Source: an uncultured Flavobacteriaceae bacterium (GTDB lineage Bacteria; Bacteroidota; Bacteroidia; Flavobacteriales; Flavobacteriaceae). From it: 64,000 bases of DNA. Positions 15,978-24,444 of this stretch are shown here, one piece after another. The position numbers were made by a program, and so were the translations under genes. The notes under the pieces were generated by a model that made no database searches, had not been told where the DNA came from, and was given only the letters and a program-made list of their open reading frames with translations. The DNA is taken from NCBI GenBank assembly GCA_938092005.1, contig CALKOU010000009.1:1-64000 (forward strand). Reading direction: 5' to 3'. Position 1 is the first letter of the stretch. Each line of letters opens with the position of its first letter.

Positions 15978-17579
15978 ATGAGACCACATAAATCTACCAT
16001 AAAAACCACCAAAGCGAGTTACAAAGACAACTACGCTGAAATGGAAAAACTGGTGCAAGAGTTGCAACAACATCTTGAAAAAAGCAAATCACAAGGAACA
16101 GAAGCTTCTATTGCGCGTGCTCGAAAGCGCGGTAAATTTTTGGCACGTGAGCGCATTGCGCTGCTATTAGATAAAGACAGCTCCTTTTTGGAATTGATGC
16201 CATTAGCCGGAATGACCCACCAAAGTGGCTTTGGACCCGGAGGCACTACCGTTGCTGGTATTGGTTATGTCAATAACCGCTTATGTCTTGTTAACGCAAA
16301 CCTAGGAACACGCAAAGGCGGTGCGGTTGATTATGCCACTAGCTTAAAGATCTTACGCTTGGGTGAAATGGCGTTGGAAAACAAATTACCCACCATCAAT
16401 TTGGTGGAAAGTGGGGGCGCAAACCTTCCAGATCAAGACCGAGTATTTAACAACTACGGCGCTTCGTTTAGAGAAATGTCCCGACGCTCAAAGTTGGGTA
16501 TCCCAACCATATCGGTTGTTTTTGGTAATGCTACAGCAGGAGGCGCATACGTGCCAGGCATGTCCGATTATACCATCATGCAAAAAGATGCAGCCAAAGT
16601 GTTTTTAGCCGGACCACCACTTGTAAAGATGGCAACCAATGAAATTGCTAACGATGAGGAACTTGGCGGTGCAAACATGCACAGTCGTATTTCGGGTGTC
16701 GCCGACTTTTTAGCAGAAGATGAACAGGATGCTATTAGTATTGCTCGTGATGTTGTTAAAACGCTAAAGCCAGCTACACCACATGCAACCCCTACAACGC
16801 CAGTTGTTTCACCACGATACAGCGCAGATGAATTGCTGGGAATTGTTCCAGCTAATCTGAAAAGGGCTGTTGATGTTAGGGAGATTCTTATTCGAATTGT
16901 AGACAATTCGGAGTTTACTGAATTTAAAACCAACTACGGGATTACCATGGTGTGCTGTTGGACAAAAATCAATGGGTACCCTGTGGCTGTTATTGCCAAT
17001 AATGGTGTCATTTTTGCCGAAGCTGCCCAAAAAGCAACGCAGTTTATCCAGCTAGCAAACAAATCCAATACTCCCTTGTTGTTTGTCCATAACACAACCG
17101 GATTTATGGTAGGCAAACGGTATGAACAAAATGGGATGATCAACAGCGGCGCACAGCTTATACACGCCGTTTCGGGCAGTACGGTTCCGCACATTAGTTT
17201 GCTTATTGGAAACTCTTATGGTGCTGGAAATTACGCCATGTGTGGACGCTCTTTTCAACCCCGTTTTTTGTTCTCATTTCCTAATGTACAATCTGGAGTC
17301 ATGGGCGCTGAACAGCTATCGGGCGTTATGGAAATTGTTAAGCGACAATCAGCTGCTTCACTCAACAAAAAAGTGAATGAAAAGGAGTTAAAAAAAGTAA
17401 AGGATGCCATGTATCAAGATGCCAAACAAAAAGCGAGTGTGTGGCACGCAACCTCTGAACTTTGGGATGATGGGGTCATTGATCCTCGTGATACACGCAA
17501 ATACCTAAGTATGAGTTTGGCTACCGTCTACAACGACCGCATTGAAGGAAGTGATGCCTTTGGTGTGTTCCGTATGTAA
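15978..17579 (+). CDS. Acyl-CoA carboxylase beta (carboxyltransferase) subunit
   Basis: Biotin-dependent carboxyltransferase of the propionyl/methylcrotonyl-CoA carboxylase class, 533 residues. It transfers CO2 from carboxybiotin to an acyl-CoA. The N domain includes ARKRGKFLARERI and GGTTVAGIGYV. The oxyanion regions are GGAYVPGMSDYTIM (near 192) and GAGNYAMCGRSF (near 415), with SGVMGAEQLSGVM following. The MCGR and AGPPLVKMATNE forms are closest to methylcrotonyl-CoA carboxylase, which would fit leucine breakdown with the E1 at 8267, but the biotinylated alpha partner is not in the window. Start taken as the ATG at 15978; the TTG at 15969 is a weaker candidate. Confidence 0.87.
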   Translation: MRPHKSTIKTTKASYKDNYAEMEKLVQELQQHLEKSKSQGTEASIARARKRGKFLARERIALLLDKDSSFLELMPLAGMTHQSGFGPGGTTVAGIGYVNNRLCLVNANLGTRKGGAVDYATSLKILRLGEMALENKLPTINLVESGGANLPDQDRVFNNYGASFREMSRRSKLGIPTISVVFGNATAGGAYVPGMSDYTIMQKDAAKVFLAGPPLVKMATNEIANDEELGGANMHSRISGVADFLAEDEQDAISIARDVVKTLKPATPHATPTTPVVSPRYSADELLGIVPANLKRAVDVREILIRIVDNSEFTEFKTNYGITMVCCWTKINGYPVAVIANNGVIFAEAAQKATQFIQLANKSNTPLLFVHNTTGFMVGKRYEQNGMINSGAQLIHAVSGSTVPHISLLIGNSYGAGNYAMCGRSFQPRFLFSFPNVQSGVMGAEQLSGVMEIVKRQSAASLNKKVNEKELKKVKDAMYQDAKQKASVWHATSELWDDGVIDPRDTRKYLSMSLATVYNDRIEGSDAFGVFRM

Positions 17580-17580
17580 C

Positions 17581-18702
17581 TTATCCTAAAGCCTTTTTAT
17601 ACATTTCCTCGTACAGCGGAACAATTTGATGTTCGTCAAAACGGCATGCATATGCATAGGCTTGTTGCTTAAACTGCGTAAGTTTTTCCTTGTCTGAAAG
17701 TAACGAAATTGCGTATGATGCCATGGCGTCAACATCGCCAACATCGGTTAAATATCCCGTTTCGCCATGCATATTCACTTCTGAAAGCCCCCCAGTATTG
17801 CTAGAAATAACAGGAGTTGCAGCTACCATGGCTTCAAGCGCAGCCAAACCAAAGCTTTCGGTTTGTGAAGGCAACAACATCAAGTCAGAGAAACATAAAA
17901 TCTTGCTTACTTCATTTGTTTTTCCATAAAAAATAACGTCGTCCCATATTGCTAATTCATGACAACGAGATTCAGCCGCCATCCGATCTGGCCCATCGCC
18001 TACCATAAGCAACTTAGCAGGCATTTTAGCGCGAATGCGAGCAAAGGTCTCAACAGCATCAAGAACACGCTTTACAGGTCTAAAATTACTAACATGTGTA
18101 ACGATGACTTCATCTGAAGTTGCTACTGCTGCACGTTCACAGTTTACCCGAATGTTATCGAAACGTGCAACATTGATAAAGTTAGGAACAACGTGAATCT
18201 CCTTGTGTACGTCAAAAAAGTTAAATGTATCGCTGCGTAAATCTTTTGAAACCGCTGTTACCACATCTGAATTATTGATGCTAAAGGTTACCGCAGGTTT
18301 GTAAAATGGGTGATTTCCAACCAATGTAATATCAGAACCATGTAAGGTTGTTACCAAAGGAATGTCTATACCATTTTCGGCAAGCATTTGCTTTGCCATA
18401 TAAGCAGCATAGGCATGCGGAATAGCATAATGCACATGCAGTAATTCAATTTGGTGCAGTTTTACCATTTCAACAAGTAAACTTGAAAGGGCTAGCTCAT
18501 AGGGTTGGAAGTGAAAAAGCGGATAACGAGGTACATGCACTTCATGAAAATGGATATTACCCGCAAGGGATTGTAAACGAACAGGCTGCTTGTAACTTAC
18601 AAAGTGAACTTCATGTCCACGGTCGGCAAGAGAAATGCCAAGTTCGGTGGCCACTACCCCACTACCACCATAGGTAGGGTAACAAACAATGGCTATTTTC
18701 AT
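17581..18702 (-). CDS. bshA: N-acetyl-alpha-D-glucosaminyl L-malate synthase (BshA)
   Basis: GT4 glycosyltransferase catalysing the first step of bacillithiol synthesis, joining GlcNAc from UDP-GlcNAc to L-malate. 373 residues, usual for BshA. Diagnostic stretches: MKIAIVCYPTYGGSGVVATEL at the N-terminus with the nucleotide-sugar GGSG loop, LHVHYAIPHA, TTLHGSDITLVG, and the C-terminal EX7E region SQTESFGLAALEAMVA. The presence of BshA implies a bacillithiol-based thiol pool, as described for other Bacteroidota. A well-formed promoter lies upstream (18748-18777). Convergent with the carboxylase gene, one base between stops. Confidence 0.92.
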   Translation of the reverse strand: MKIAIVCYPTYGGSGVVATELGISLADRGHEVHFVSYKQPVRLQSLAGNIHFHEVHVPRYPLFHFQPYELALSSLLVEMVKLHQIELLHVHYAIPHAYAAYMAKQMLAENGIDIPLVTTLHGSDITLVGNHPFYKPAVTFSINNSDVVTAVSKDLRSDTFNFFDVHKEIHVVPNFINVARFDNIRVNCERAAVATSDEVIVTHVSNFRPVKRVLDAVETFARIRAKMPAKLLMVGDGPDRMAAESRCHELAIWDDVIFYGKTNEVSKILCFSDLMLLPSQTESFGLAALEAMVAATPVISSNTGGLSEVNMHGETGYLTDVGDVDAMASYAISLLSDKEKLTQFKQQAYAYACRFDEHQIVPLYEEMYKKALG

Positions 18703-18747
18703 GCTGATGGGTATTTTTGGAGAGCGATTTTATTAACTAGCATTAAA

Positions 18748-18777
18748 CAAAAGTATTGTTAATCGGTTGAAGTGCAA
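18748..18777 (-). promoter_or_regulatory. bshA promoter, TTG-N19-TACTTTTG
   Basis: On the minus strand TTG (18777-18775), exactly 19 bp, then TACTTTTG (18755-18748). This is a full match to the Bacteroidota promoter consensus, leaving a leader of about 40 nt before the bshA ATG at 18702. Confidence 0.7.
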
Positions 18778-18785
18778 AACAATCC

Positions 18786-20390
18786 TCAAAAACCTTCAAT
18801 AAAAACAGGAAGCTTTCCAATCGCTTTTAATGTTCCAAAAAGAACATGTGCGGCAGCTTTGGCAAAAGCATCGTCTTGTTGATGAGCTAATAACACACTT
18901 GAAAATTGTTGTCGTGCTGGAAGTTGTCGCAACACATAGGGTTTTGCAAACACCACCACATGAACATTGTGATGACGAGACAGCTTTTCCAAAACAGCAC
19001 GATCAGCTTTTGTCAAATACTGATTTTTCCAAGGGGTCGAGGTGTTGGCATGAATCCCCACCACCAAAGTAGCATACGCATCAAATGAAGTAGTTGCGGA
19101 TTGGGATGGAAGCTGACGAACGGTTGCGTGTTCCCGTAAGGCCGTTAGAAAACGGTTATTCTGTTGATCACCAAGCGCAACATATGCCACTGTTTTTGCC
19201 GTTGTTACAGGAAATGTGTTTGTGCTTTTGTGACATAATACCACACTTTGATTTGTAATTTCACGCAACAAATAACGATCAACCAAACCAAAGGGCAAGG
19301 TCTCAACTTTGCTGTTTTGCTTTGACTGGCTCAAGCCTAGCTCGTACTTTGCACGTAGTATTTTTTTAACCGAGTGTGCCAAGCGCTTCTCTGTAATAGT
19401 ACCGTTTAAGTAGTTTGACTTCAAAGCTGCTATTGCCTTTGTTAGGTTTTCGGGAAGCAGTAACACATCAGCACCTGCTAAAAATGTGGCAAGTGAAGGG
19501 TGCTTGACTTGATCAGTAACCCCTTTCATATTTAAAGCATCGGTGAAAACAAGTCCTTTAAAACCCAATTGCTTTTGAAGTAAATGTGTAACAACTTCAT
19601 GAGCTACTGAAACGGGTTGTTTTGTGTTTTTTGTCAACGCTGGAATACTTAAATGTCCTACCATAATACCCTTTAAGTCATGCCGAATCAAGTGTTTAAA
19701 GGGAAAAAGATCAAGGGTGTCTAAGGCTTTTTTACTTCGATTGATAAGGGGCAAATGTAGGTGTGAATCTTGCAATGCAGCACCGTGTCCTGGGAAATGT
19801 TTGGCTACTGCCCAAATACCTGCTGCTTGTAGGCCTTCCATAAAAGCTGCTCCGTGTTGTGCTACTGTTTTCGGGCTGTCTCCAAACGAACGTACCCCAA
19901 TAATTGGATTTTTGGATTCGCTATTAACATCTAATACAGGGGCAAAAGACAGGTGTACACCCATGGCACGTTTTCGCTCACCAAGGCGTTTGCCAAGGGC
20001 AAAAACCAAGTCAGGGTGAGACAATGCTCCCAATGTCATCGCATATGGATAAGGTGTTAGGTCTTTGAGCCGCATGGCCATCCCCCATTCGGCATCAGCA
20101 GCGATGAGTAGTGGAACGGCAGTCTTGTCCTGATAAGTACGTGTATCTCGAAGTTGTTGTGCGCTTGTTCCTTTTGAAAACAATACACCACCTACGTGTT
20201 GTTCTTCAATATGAGCAATGGTTTGTGTTTGTTTGGCTGTATTTCCATCTGGATGTGCCATGATCATAAAAAGTTGCCCTATTTTTTGATCTAAGGACAT
20301 TTGCGCATAAAGGCTATCTGCCCACTGGTGTTGCGCATGCGTAAAATAAATGGACAACAGTAAAGCTGTTGTGTAGGCTAGGCGATACAT
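18786..20390 (-). CDS. GH3 beta-N-acetylhexosaminidase (NagZ-like), secreted
   Basis: Family 3 glycoside hydrolase of the NagZ group that removes beta-1,4-GlcNAc from muropeptides or related sugars. Signal peptide MYRLAYTTALLLSIYFTHAQ. The NagZ-specific His loop KHFPGHGAALQDSH lies at 197-210 and the nucleophile is Asp284 in FTDALNMKG. The C-terminal 160 residues form an extra alpha/beta domain that is absent from short cytosolic NagZ but usual in Bacteroidota enzymes. Its periplasmic site fits peptidoglycan recycling alongside the GlcNAc kinase at 28596 and the amidase at 24445. Probably co-transcribed with the upstream gene (14-bp gap). Confidence 0.88.
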   Translation of the reverse strand: MYRLAYTTALLLSIYFTHAQHQWADSLYAQMSLDQKIGQLFMIMAHPDGNTAKQTQTIAHIEEQHVGGVLFSKGTSAQQLRDTRTYQDKTAVPLLIAADAEWGMAMRLKDLTPYPYAMTLGALSHPDLVFALGKRLGERKRAMGVHLSFAPVLDVNSESKNPIIGVRSFGDSPKTVAQHGAAFMEGLQAAGIWAVAKHFPGHGAALQDSHLHLPLINRSKKALDTLDLFPFKHLIRHDLKGIMVGHLSIPALTKNTKQPVSVAHEVVTHLLQKQLGFKGLVFTDALNMKGVTDQVKHPSLATFLAGADVLLLPENLTKAIAALKSNYLNGTITEKRLAHSVKKILRAKYELGLSQSKQNSKVETLPFGLVDRYLLREITNQSVVLCHKSTNTFPVTTAKTVAYVALGDQQNNRFLTALREHATVRQLPSQSATTSFDAYATLVVGIHANTSTPWKNQYLTKADRAVLEKLSRHHNVHVVVFAKPYVLRQLPARQQFSSVLLAHQQDDAFAKAAAHVLFGTLKAIGKLPVFIEGF

Positions 20391-20404
20391 ACCCTAAAGG
20401 TACG

Positions 20405-20887
20405 TTAAAAGTATCGTGCGTGCCAACTTTGGTGTGCAGGCACTTCCCACTGTGTGAGAAACTCGCCTTTGTTCACGACTAAATGATTGAAAACAACACT
20501 GTTTTCAGTGACAGATTTGTTTTTTACCATGGTTTTAAAATCTAATAGAGATTTATAGGTAATGTACTGCCCTTGCTTAAAACTCACGTTCATTTTATCC
20601 ATAAGGATAACGTCATAAGCAGCTTCAATTTCTTGAATAATACGCACCGAAGCATCAATAGAACATCCTGTAGCTTCTTGTTGACTTTCATCTAACGCGA
20701 TGACAATAAATCGATTATACGGCATCGTAAAGCCTGCATTCAATGCAGCACCGTGAGCCGTCCATTGTGTCAAAAAAGTGCTTAGCTTCGTGCATATTTC
20801 TGCTATTTCTTCTTCTTTAAAAGGTCTATTGGCAGGATAAATCCAAACGCGAGCTTCGTCGGACAATTCTTCAAATGGTACGTGCAT
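20405..20887 (-). CDS. Conserved Bacteroidota protein of unknown function
   Basis: 160-residue cytosolic protein without signal or membrane segment. It starts MHVPFEELSDEARVWIYPAN and includes TGCSIDASVRIIQEIE, DKMNVSFKQGQYITYK and a C-terminal WEVPAHQSWHARYF. I recognise it as a widely conserved flavobacterial protein that databases often call ABC transporter ATPase, but no Walker motif or ABC signature is present, so that name is unsupported. It is the last-but-one member of a minus-strand cluster with the Fe-S proteins, two bases from the stop-to-start junction, which suggests a role tied to that complex. Confidence 0.7.
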   Translation of the reverse strand: MHVPFEELSDEARVWIYPANRPFKEEEIAEICTKLSTFLTQWTAHGAALNAGFTMPYNRFIVIALDESQQEATGCSIDASVRIIQEIEAAYDVILMDKMNVSFKQGQYITYKSLLDFKTMVKNKSVTENSVVFNHLVVNKGEFLTQWEVPAHQSWHARYF

Positions 20888-20889
20888 AA

Positions 20890-21684
20890 CTATAAGTCTT
20901 CGGCTTGTTGTAGTAATTCTGCAATGTCCATAACGGCAATGCTTCCTTCTTTTTCTTTGTTTTTTACCCCGTCGGTCATCATGGTGTTACAAAATGGACA
21001 GCCAGCAGCGATTATATCGGGTTTGGTTTCTAACGCTTGTTCGGTACGTTCGATATTAATTTCCTTATCTCCAGCTTCTGCATCTTTAAACATTTGTGCA
21101 CCACCCGCACCACAACAAAGCCCTTTAGCTTTACAACTTTTCATTTCGATCAACTCGCTTTCAAGCTTCTCTAAAACAGCTCTCGGTGCTTCGTATTCGT
21201 TATTGGCACGTCCCAAATAACAGGGGTCGTGAAACGTAATCCGTTTTCCTTTAAATTGACCGCCCTCAACTTTTAATTTTCCTTCTTCGAGTAGTTGTTT
21301 TAGGAATTGTGTGTGATGAACTACTTCATACGTCCCTCCCAATCCTGGATACTCATTTTTTAGGGTATTAAAACAATGTGGGCAGGCCGTAACGATTTTT
21401 TTTACTTCATAACCATTGAGTACTTCAATATTGGTCATGGCTTGCATTTGAAACAAGAATTCGTTTCCAGCACGCTTAGCAGGGTCGCCTGTACAGCTTT
21501 CTTCAGGGCCTAACACGGCAAATGACACATCTGCTTTTACCAATAACTTGACAAACGCCTTTGTTATTTTTTTAGCACGATCATCAAAGCTACCAGCACA
21601 ACCCACCCAAAAAAGCACCTCAGGTTGTTTGCCCTGAGCTGCTAATTCGGCCATGGTTGGTATGTTGTTAGTCGTGAGCGCCAT
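20890..21684 (-). CDS. (Fe-S)-binding CCG-domain protein, HdrB/GlpC-like
   Basis: 264 residues with two cysteine-rich CCG domains. The first has CTGDPAKR and ACPHCFNTL, the second HDPCYLGR, LCCGAGG and CPFCNTM. CCG domains bind non-cubane [4Fe-4S] clusters in heterodisulfide reductase HdrB, glycerol-3-phosphate dehydrogenase GlpC and lactate oxidase LutA. With the membrane protein at 22117 it probably forms a quinone-linked electron transfer unit; the substrate is unknown. The start is placed at the ATG at 21684 (MALTTNNIP), overlapping the HAD gene by 17 bp. The ATG at 21699 would lengthen the overlap without conserved residues. Confidence 0.85.
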   Translation of the reverse strand: MALTTNNIPTMAELAAQGKQPEVLFWVGCAGSFDDRAKKITKAFVKLLVKADVSFAVLGPEESCTGDPAKRAGNEFLFQMQAMTNIEVLNGYEVKKIVTACPHCFNTLKNEYPGLGGTYEVVHHTQFLKQLLEEGKLKVEGGQFKGKRITFHDPCYLGRANNEYEAPRAVLEKLESELIEMKSCKAKGLCCGAGGAQMFKDAEAGDKEINIERTEQALETKPDIIAAGCPFCNTMMTDGVKNKEKEGSIAVMDIAELLQQAEDL

Positions 21685-22114
21685 CGTCAAAAACCTCAAT
21701 GGTAACTTCTTTTTCTACTAAGTCTGTGAACTTACCGTTGTAGCGCGTTGCTCGCACTAAGTGGTTGTCTACCCAGTGATAGTTTCCACCACGTGGTTTG
21801 CCCATCAGCAAGGAGTGATAATGGAAACCATGTTTGTTTAACCAATCTTCGGTTACCTTTCGGTGGTTTTCTGTTCTAGAAGTAAAAAAACAAATCATAT
21901 GCCCTTCGTCGTACCATTTGTTTAATGTTTCTAGTGCATCGGGATATAATTCAGCAGTTGCCATACGTTCTGGCTCCTCATTCGGAATATCGTCACAAAT
22001 GGTACCATCAATATCAATCAAATAATTTTTGACACCTTCTGGAAGCACTGGACTTATGTGTTCTCCGTTTTCCAGCTTTTCTTTTAGCAACTTATCTACG
22101 TCTTCTTTATTCAT
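21668..22114 (-). CDS. HAD-like phosphatase family protein
   Basis: 148-residue HAD-superfamily protein. The nucleophile motif I is YLIDIDGTICDD with Asp34 and Asp36; motif II is FFTSRT near residue 77, and the conserved GGNYHWVDNHLVRATRY follows. Such proteins dephosphorylate small metabolites or act on polynucleotide 5'-ends; which one is unclear. Databases sometimes label close relatives phosphoheptose isomerase, which the motifs do not support. It lies inside the Fe-S cluster, between the membrane Fe-S subunit and the CCG subunit, overlapping the latter. Confidence 0.8.
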   Translation of the reverse strand: MNKEDVDKLLKEKLENGEHISPVLPEGVKNYLIDIDGTICDDIPNEEPERMATAELYPDALETLNKWYDEGHMICFFTSRTENHRKVTEDWLNKHGFHYHSLLMGKPRGGNYHWVDNHLVRATRYNGKFTDLVEKEVTIEVFDDGAHD

Positions 22115-22116
22115 GT

Positions 22117-23445
22117 TTATGTATTTATTTCTTCACGCCATGCGACACGGTCTTGTTGATTAAATGGCCAAGGAGCTCCGTTGTTTTCTACATTGGTCAT
22201 CATTCCGTTTAATTCTGTTGGCGCTGCCGATTGCTCCATAACAAGGTAGCGGCGCATGTCCATGATTATGGATAGTGGATCAATAGCAATAGGACATGCT
22301 TCAACGCAAGCATTGCAAGAGGTACATGCCCATAATTCTTCTCTAGATATATAATTATCTAACAAGATATTGGTATTAGGCTCCTTACCTTTGTTTAAAG
22401 TCAAACCAACTTCAGTGAGGCGATCGCGGGTATCCATCATGATTTTTCGCGGGGAAAGCTTTTTACCCGTTTGGTTTGCAGGACATTCATCGGTACAGCG
22501 TCCACATTCTGTGCACGAGTATGCGTTCATTAATTGCACCCAGTTTAAATCTGTTACATCAGCGGCTCCAAAAGTATTAGGAGGTACGTCAGCGGCAGGT
22601 GTGGCATACGGATCTGCATTAGGATCAAGCATTAATTTTACTTCGTCAGTAACAGACTGCATGTTGGAAAGCTGCCCTTGAGGAGTGAGTTTTGCAAAAT
22701 AGGTATTGGGAAACGCCAAAATAATATGTAAGTGTTTGGAGTAATACAAGTAGTTTAAGAATACTAAAATCCCAGCGATATGAAGCCACCAAGCCGTTCG
22801 TTCAACGGTAATAACTTGACTTACAGACAAGCCATCAAAAAGTGGTGCAATAAACTGGCTAACAGGGAAGCTTCCCGCTTGAGCATAATGTACGTCTTGT
22901 GCTGAAGTTTGCAACCAATAGTCAGCGGCATTCATGGTGAGAAACAAGGTCATAAGCACAACCTCTGCGTATAGAATAATATCAGCATCTAATTTCGGCC
23001 AGCCTTTCATTTCTGGTTTCCAAAATCGTTTGATGCGGATTACGTTTCTCCGTGTCCAGAAAAAGAAAACGCTTACCAACACCAATACTGCAAAGATTTC
23101 AAAGGTTGCAATTAGAACATTGTAGACATAACCTAAATAAGGTGCAAAAATGCGATGTGTGCCCAAAAAACCATCGATAACAATTTCAATTAATTCAATG
23201 TTGATCACAATAAAACCAACATATACAATCACGTGAAGCAAGCCCGAAAGTGGTTTGCGCACCATTTTGGATTGACCCAAAGCAATACGTGCCATATGCA
23301 ACCATCGCTTTTTAGGTTGATCTGAGCGGTTTGCAGGCCCTCCAAGCTTGATGTTGCGTATTATACGGCGAATGTTGCGCACAAACAATCCTACCAAAAC
23401 AAAGAACAATATGCCAAAAAGAATATTAGATAGGTACGCAGTCAT
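22117..23445 (-). CDS. Membrane-bound Fe-S oxidoreductase subunit (HdrC/NarI-like)
   Basis: 442 residues. The N-terminal 270 contain five or six transmembrane helices with a NarI/cytochrome b-like look (for example LLHVIVYVGFIVINIELIEI). The C-terminal half has two [4Fe-4S] ferredoxin motifs: CTECGRCTDECP near 309 and CTSCNACVEACP near 371. This is the layout of a membrane-anchored HdrC-type subunit that passes electrons between a quinone pool and a CCG subunit such as that at 20890. Histidines in the first helices might bind haem. The gene follows the MCE gene by three bases. The physiological donor or acceptor is not deducible. Confidence 0.82.
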   Translation of the reverse strand: MTAYLSNILFGILFFVLVGLFVRNIRRIIRNIKLGGPANRSDQPKKRWLHMARIALGQSKMVRKPLSGLLHVIVYVGFIVINIELIEIVIDGFLGTHRIFAPYLGYVYNVLIATFEIFAVLVLVSVFFFWTRRNVIRIKRFWKPEMKGWPKLDADIILYAEVVLMTLFLTMNAADYWLQTSAQDVHYAQAGSFPVSQFIAPLFDGLSVSQVITVERTAWWLHIAGILVFLNYLYYSKHLHIILAFPNTYFAKLTPQGQLSNMQSVTDEVKLMLDPNADPYATPAADVPPNTFGAADVTDLNWVQLMNAYSCTECGRCTDECPANQTGKKLSPRKIMMDTRDRLTEVGLTLNKGKEPNTNILLDNYISREELWACTSCNACVEACPIAIDPLSIIMDMRRYLVMEQSAAPTELNGMMTNVENNGAPWPFNQQDRVAWREEINT

Positions 23446-23448
23446 CCT

Positions 23449-24396
23449 TTACTCTGATTTTTCAGGTTTTTGGTATTCCTTGTCTTTCTTTCCGAAAAGA
23501 GAAAAATGGACATATCGTTTTGGGTTCAAGCGCATATCTTCAAGTAACAACTGTACTTGTAGATTGGTTTCGTTAAGCGCATTGGCAAGTGAATCACTTT
23601 GCACCAGTTTTCCAACAGTGCCTTCACCAGCGTTAATTTTAGATGTAATAGCAGTTAAGTTTGTTGCTGTTTGTTCAAGTGAACGAAGGGTAGTCGACAG
23701 CGGTGCTTGCTGTAGTGAGTCCGTAATGGCAGCAGCATTGACAGATGCACGTTCCAGTGCATTAAAGGTATTATTCAACGCACCATCTTGATCGCTTAGT
23801 GAAGCATTAAGCGAGGTCGTTAAGGCAGTCAGTGCTGTAGTAGTTTCACTAAATTGATCAATAGCAATACGTAATGCTTCTTGACGTTGTACATCCAAGA
23901 TGTTGGTAATGGAAATCAAAACTGAATCGGCATGAACGATCATGCTTTCAATTTTTTCTTGCAGTGGAGATAATTTTTCGTTGACCAAATCGGTTAAGCC
24001 AGGTGCAACAGCTGTTTGGAGAGTGTCTCCATGTTTGGCAGCAACGGGATCATCAAAATCAGGGAGTATAGCTAGTGCCTTACCGCCAATAAGTCCCGAT
24101 TCATAAATCTGTGCAATACTATTACTGGAAAACGGGAAATCATTTTCTACGCGGAAAGTAACTAGAATTTTACCGTCTGGATAAAGCAAATCACTTGATT
24201 CTACAGCGCCAACTTCATATCCGTTTATTGTTACAGGAGTGCCATTAAGCAATCCTTCCGTATTGTCATAGATTCCGTAAAAAACACGGTCTGAGACAAA
24301 TACATCATTGGATTTTAGGTAGCTAAACCCAATAAAGAATAGACTTATTCCAAAAATGAATAACAGTGCTGTTTTAATTTCGTTGGAAAATTTCAA
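23449..24396 (-). CDS. MlaD/MCE-domain protein
   Basis: Periplasmic lipid-binding subunit of an MCE transport system. One N-terminal helix (about residues 9-27) is followed by the MCE domain: VFYGIYDNTEGLLNGTPVTING and GLIGGKALAI. A long helical/coiled-coil C-terminal region (about 130-290) follows, rich in Thr, Ser and Ala. The start is set at TTG 24396 (reading LKFSNEIKTA), because the alternative TTG at 24423 lies upstream of the -7 box at 24411-24418 and relatives begin with a short K-x-S/T-x-E-K-T-A sequence. No MlaE permease or MlaF ATPase is nearby. Neighbours suggest an envelope function. Confidence 0.85.
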   Translation of the reverse strand: MKFSNEIKTALLFIFGISLFFIGFSYLKSNDVFVSDRVFYGIYDNTEGLLNGTPVTINGYEVGAVESSDLLYPDGKILVTFRVENDFPFSSNSIAQIYESGLIGGKALAILPDFDDPVAAKHGDTLQTAVAPGLTDLVNEKLSPLQEKIESMIVHADSVLISITNILDVQRQEALRIAIDQFSETTTALTALTTSLNASLSDQDGALNNTFNALERASVNAAAITDSLQQAPLSTTLRSLEQTATNLTAITSKINAGEGTVGKLVQSDSLANALNETNLQVQLLLEDMRLNPKRYVHFSLFGKKDKEYQKPEKSE

Positions 24397-24410
24397 ATCA
24401 TCTGTTTTTT

Positions 24411-24418
24411 CAAAAATA
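24411..24418 (-). promoter_or_regulatory. -7 element TATTTTTG before MCE gene
   Basis: Exact TAnnTTTG on the minus strand, 14 bases before the TTG start at 24396. No -33 TTG at the usual spacing. Confidence 0.45.
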
Positions 24419-24444
24419 CACAATATTTGTGCAGGTATATAAGG

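Noticed and set aside
20405-20887. Database-style name ABC transporter ATPase
   Set aside because: No Walker A, Walker B or ABC signature in the 160 residues.
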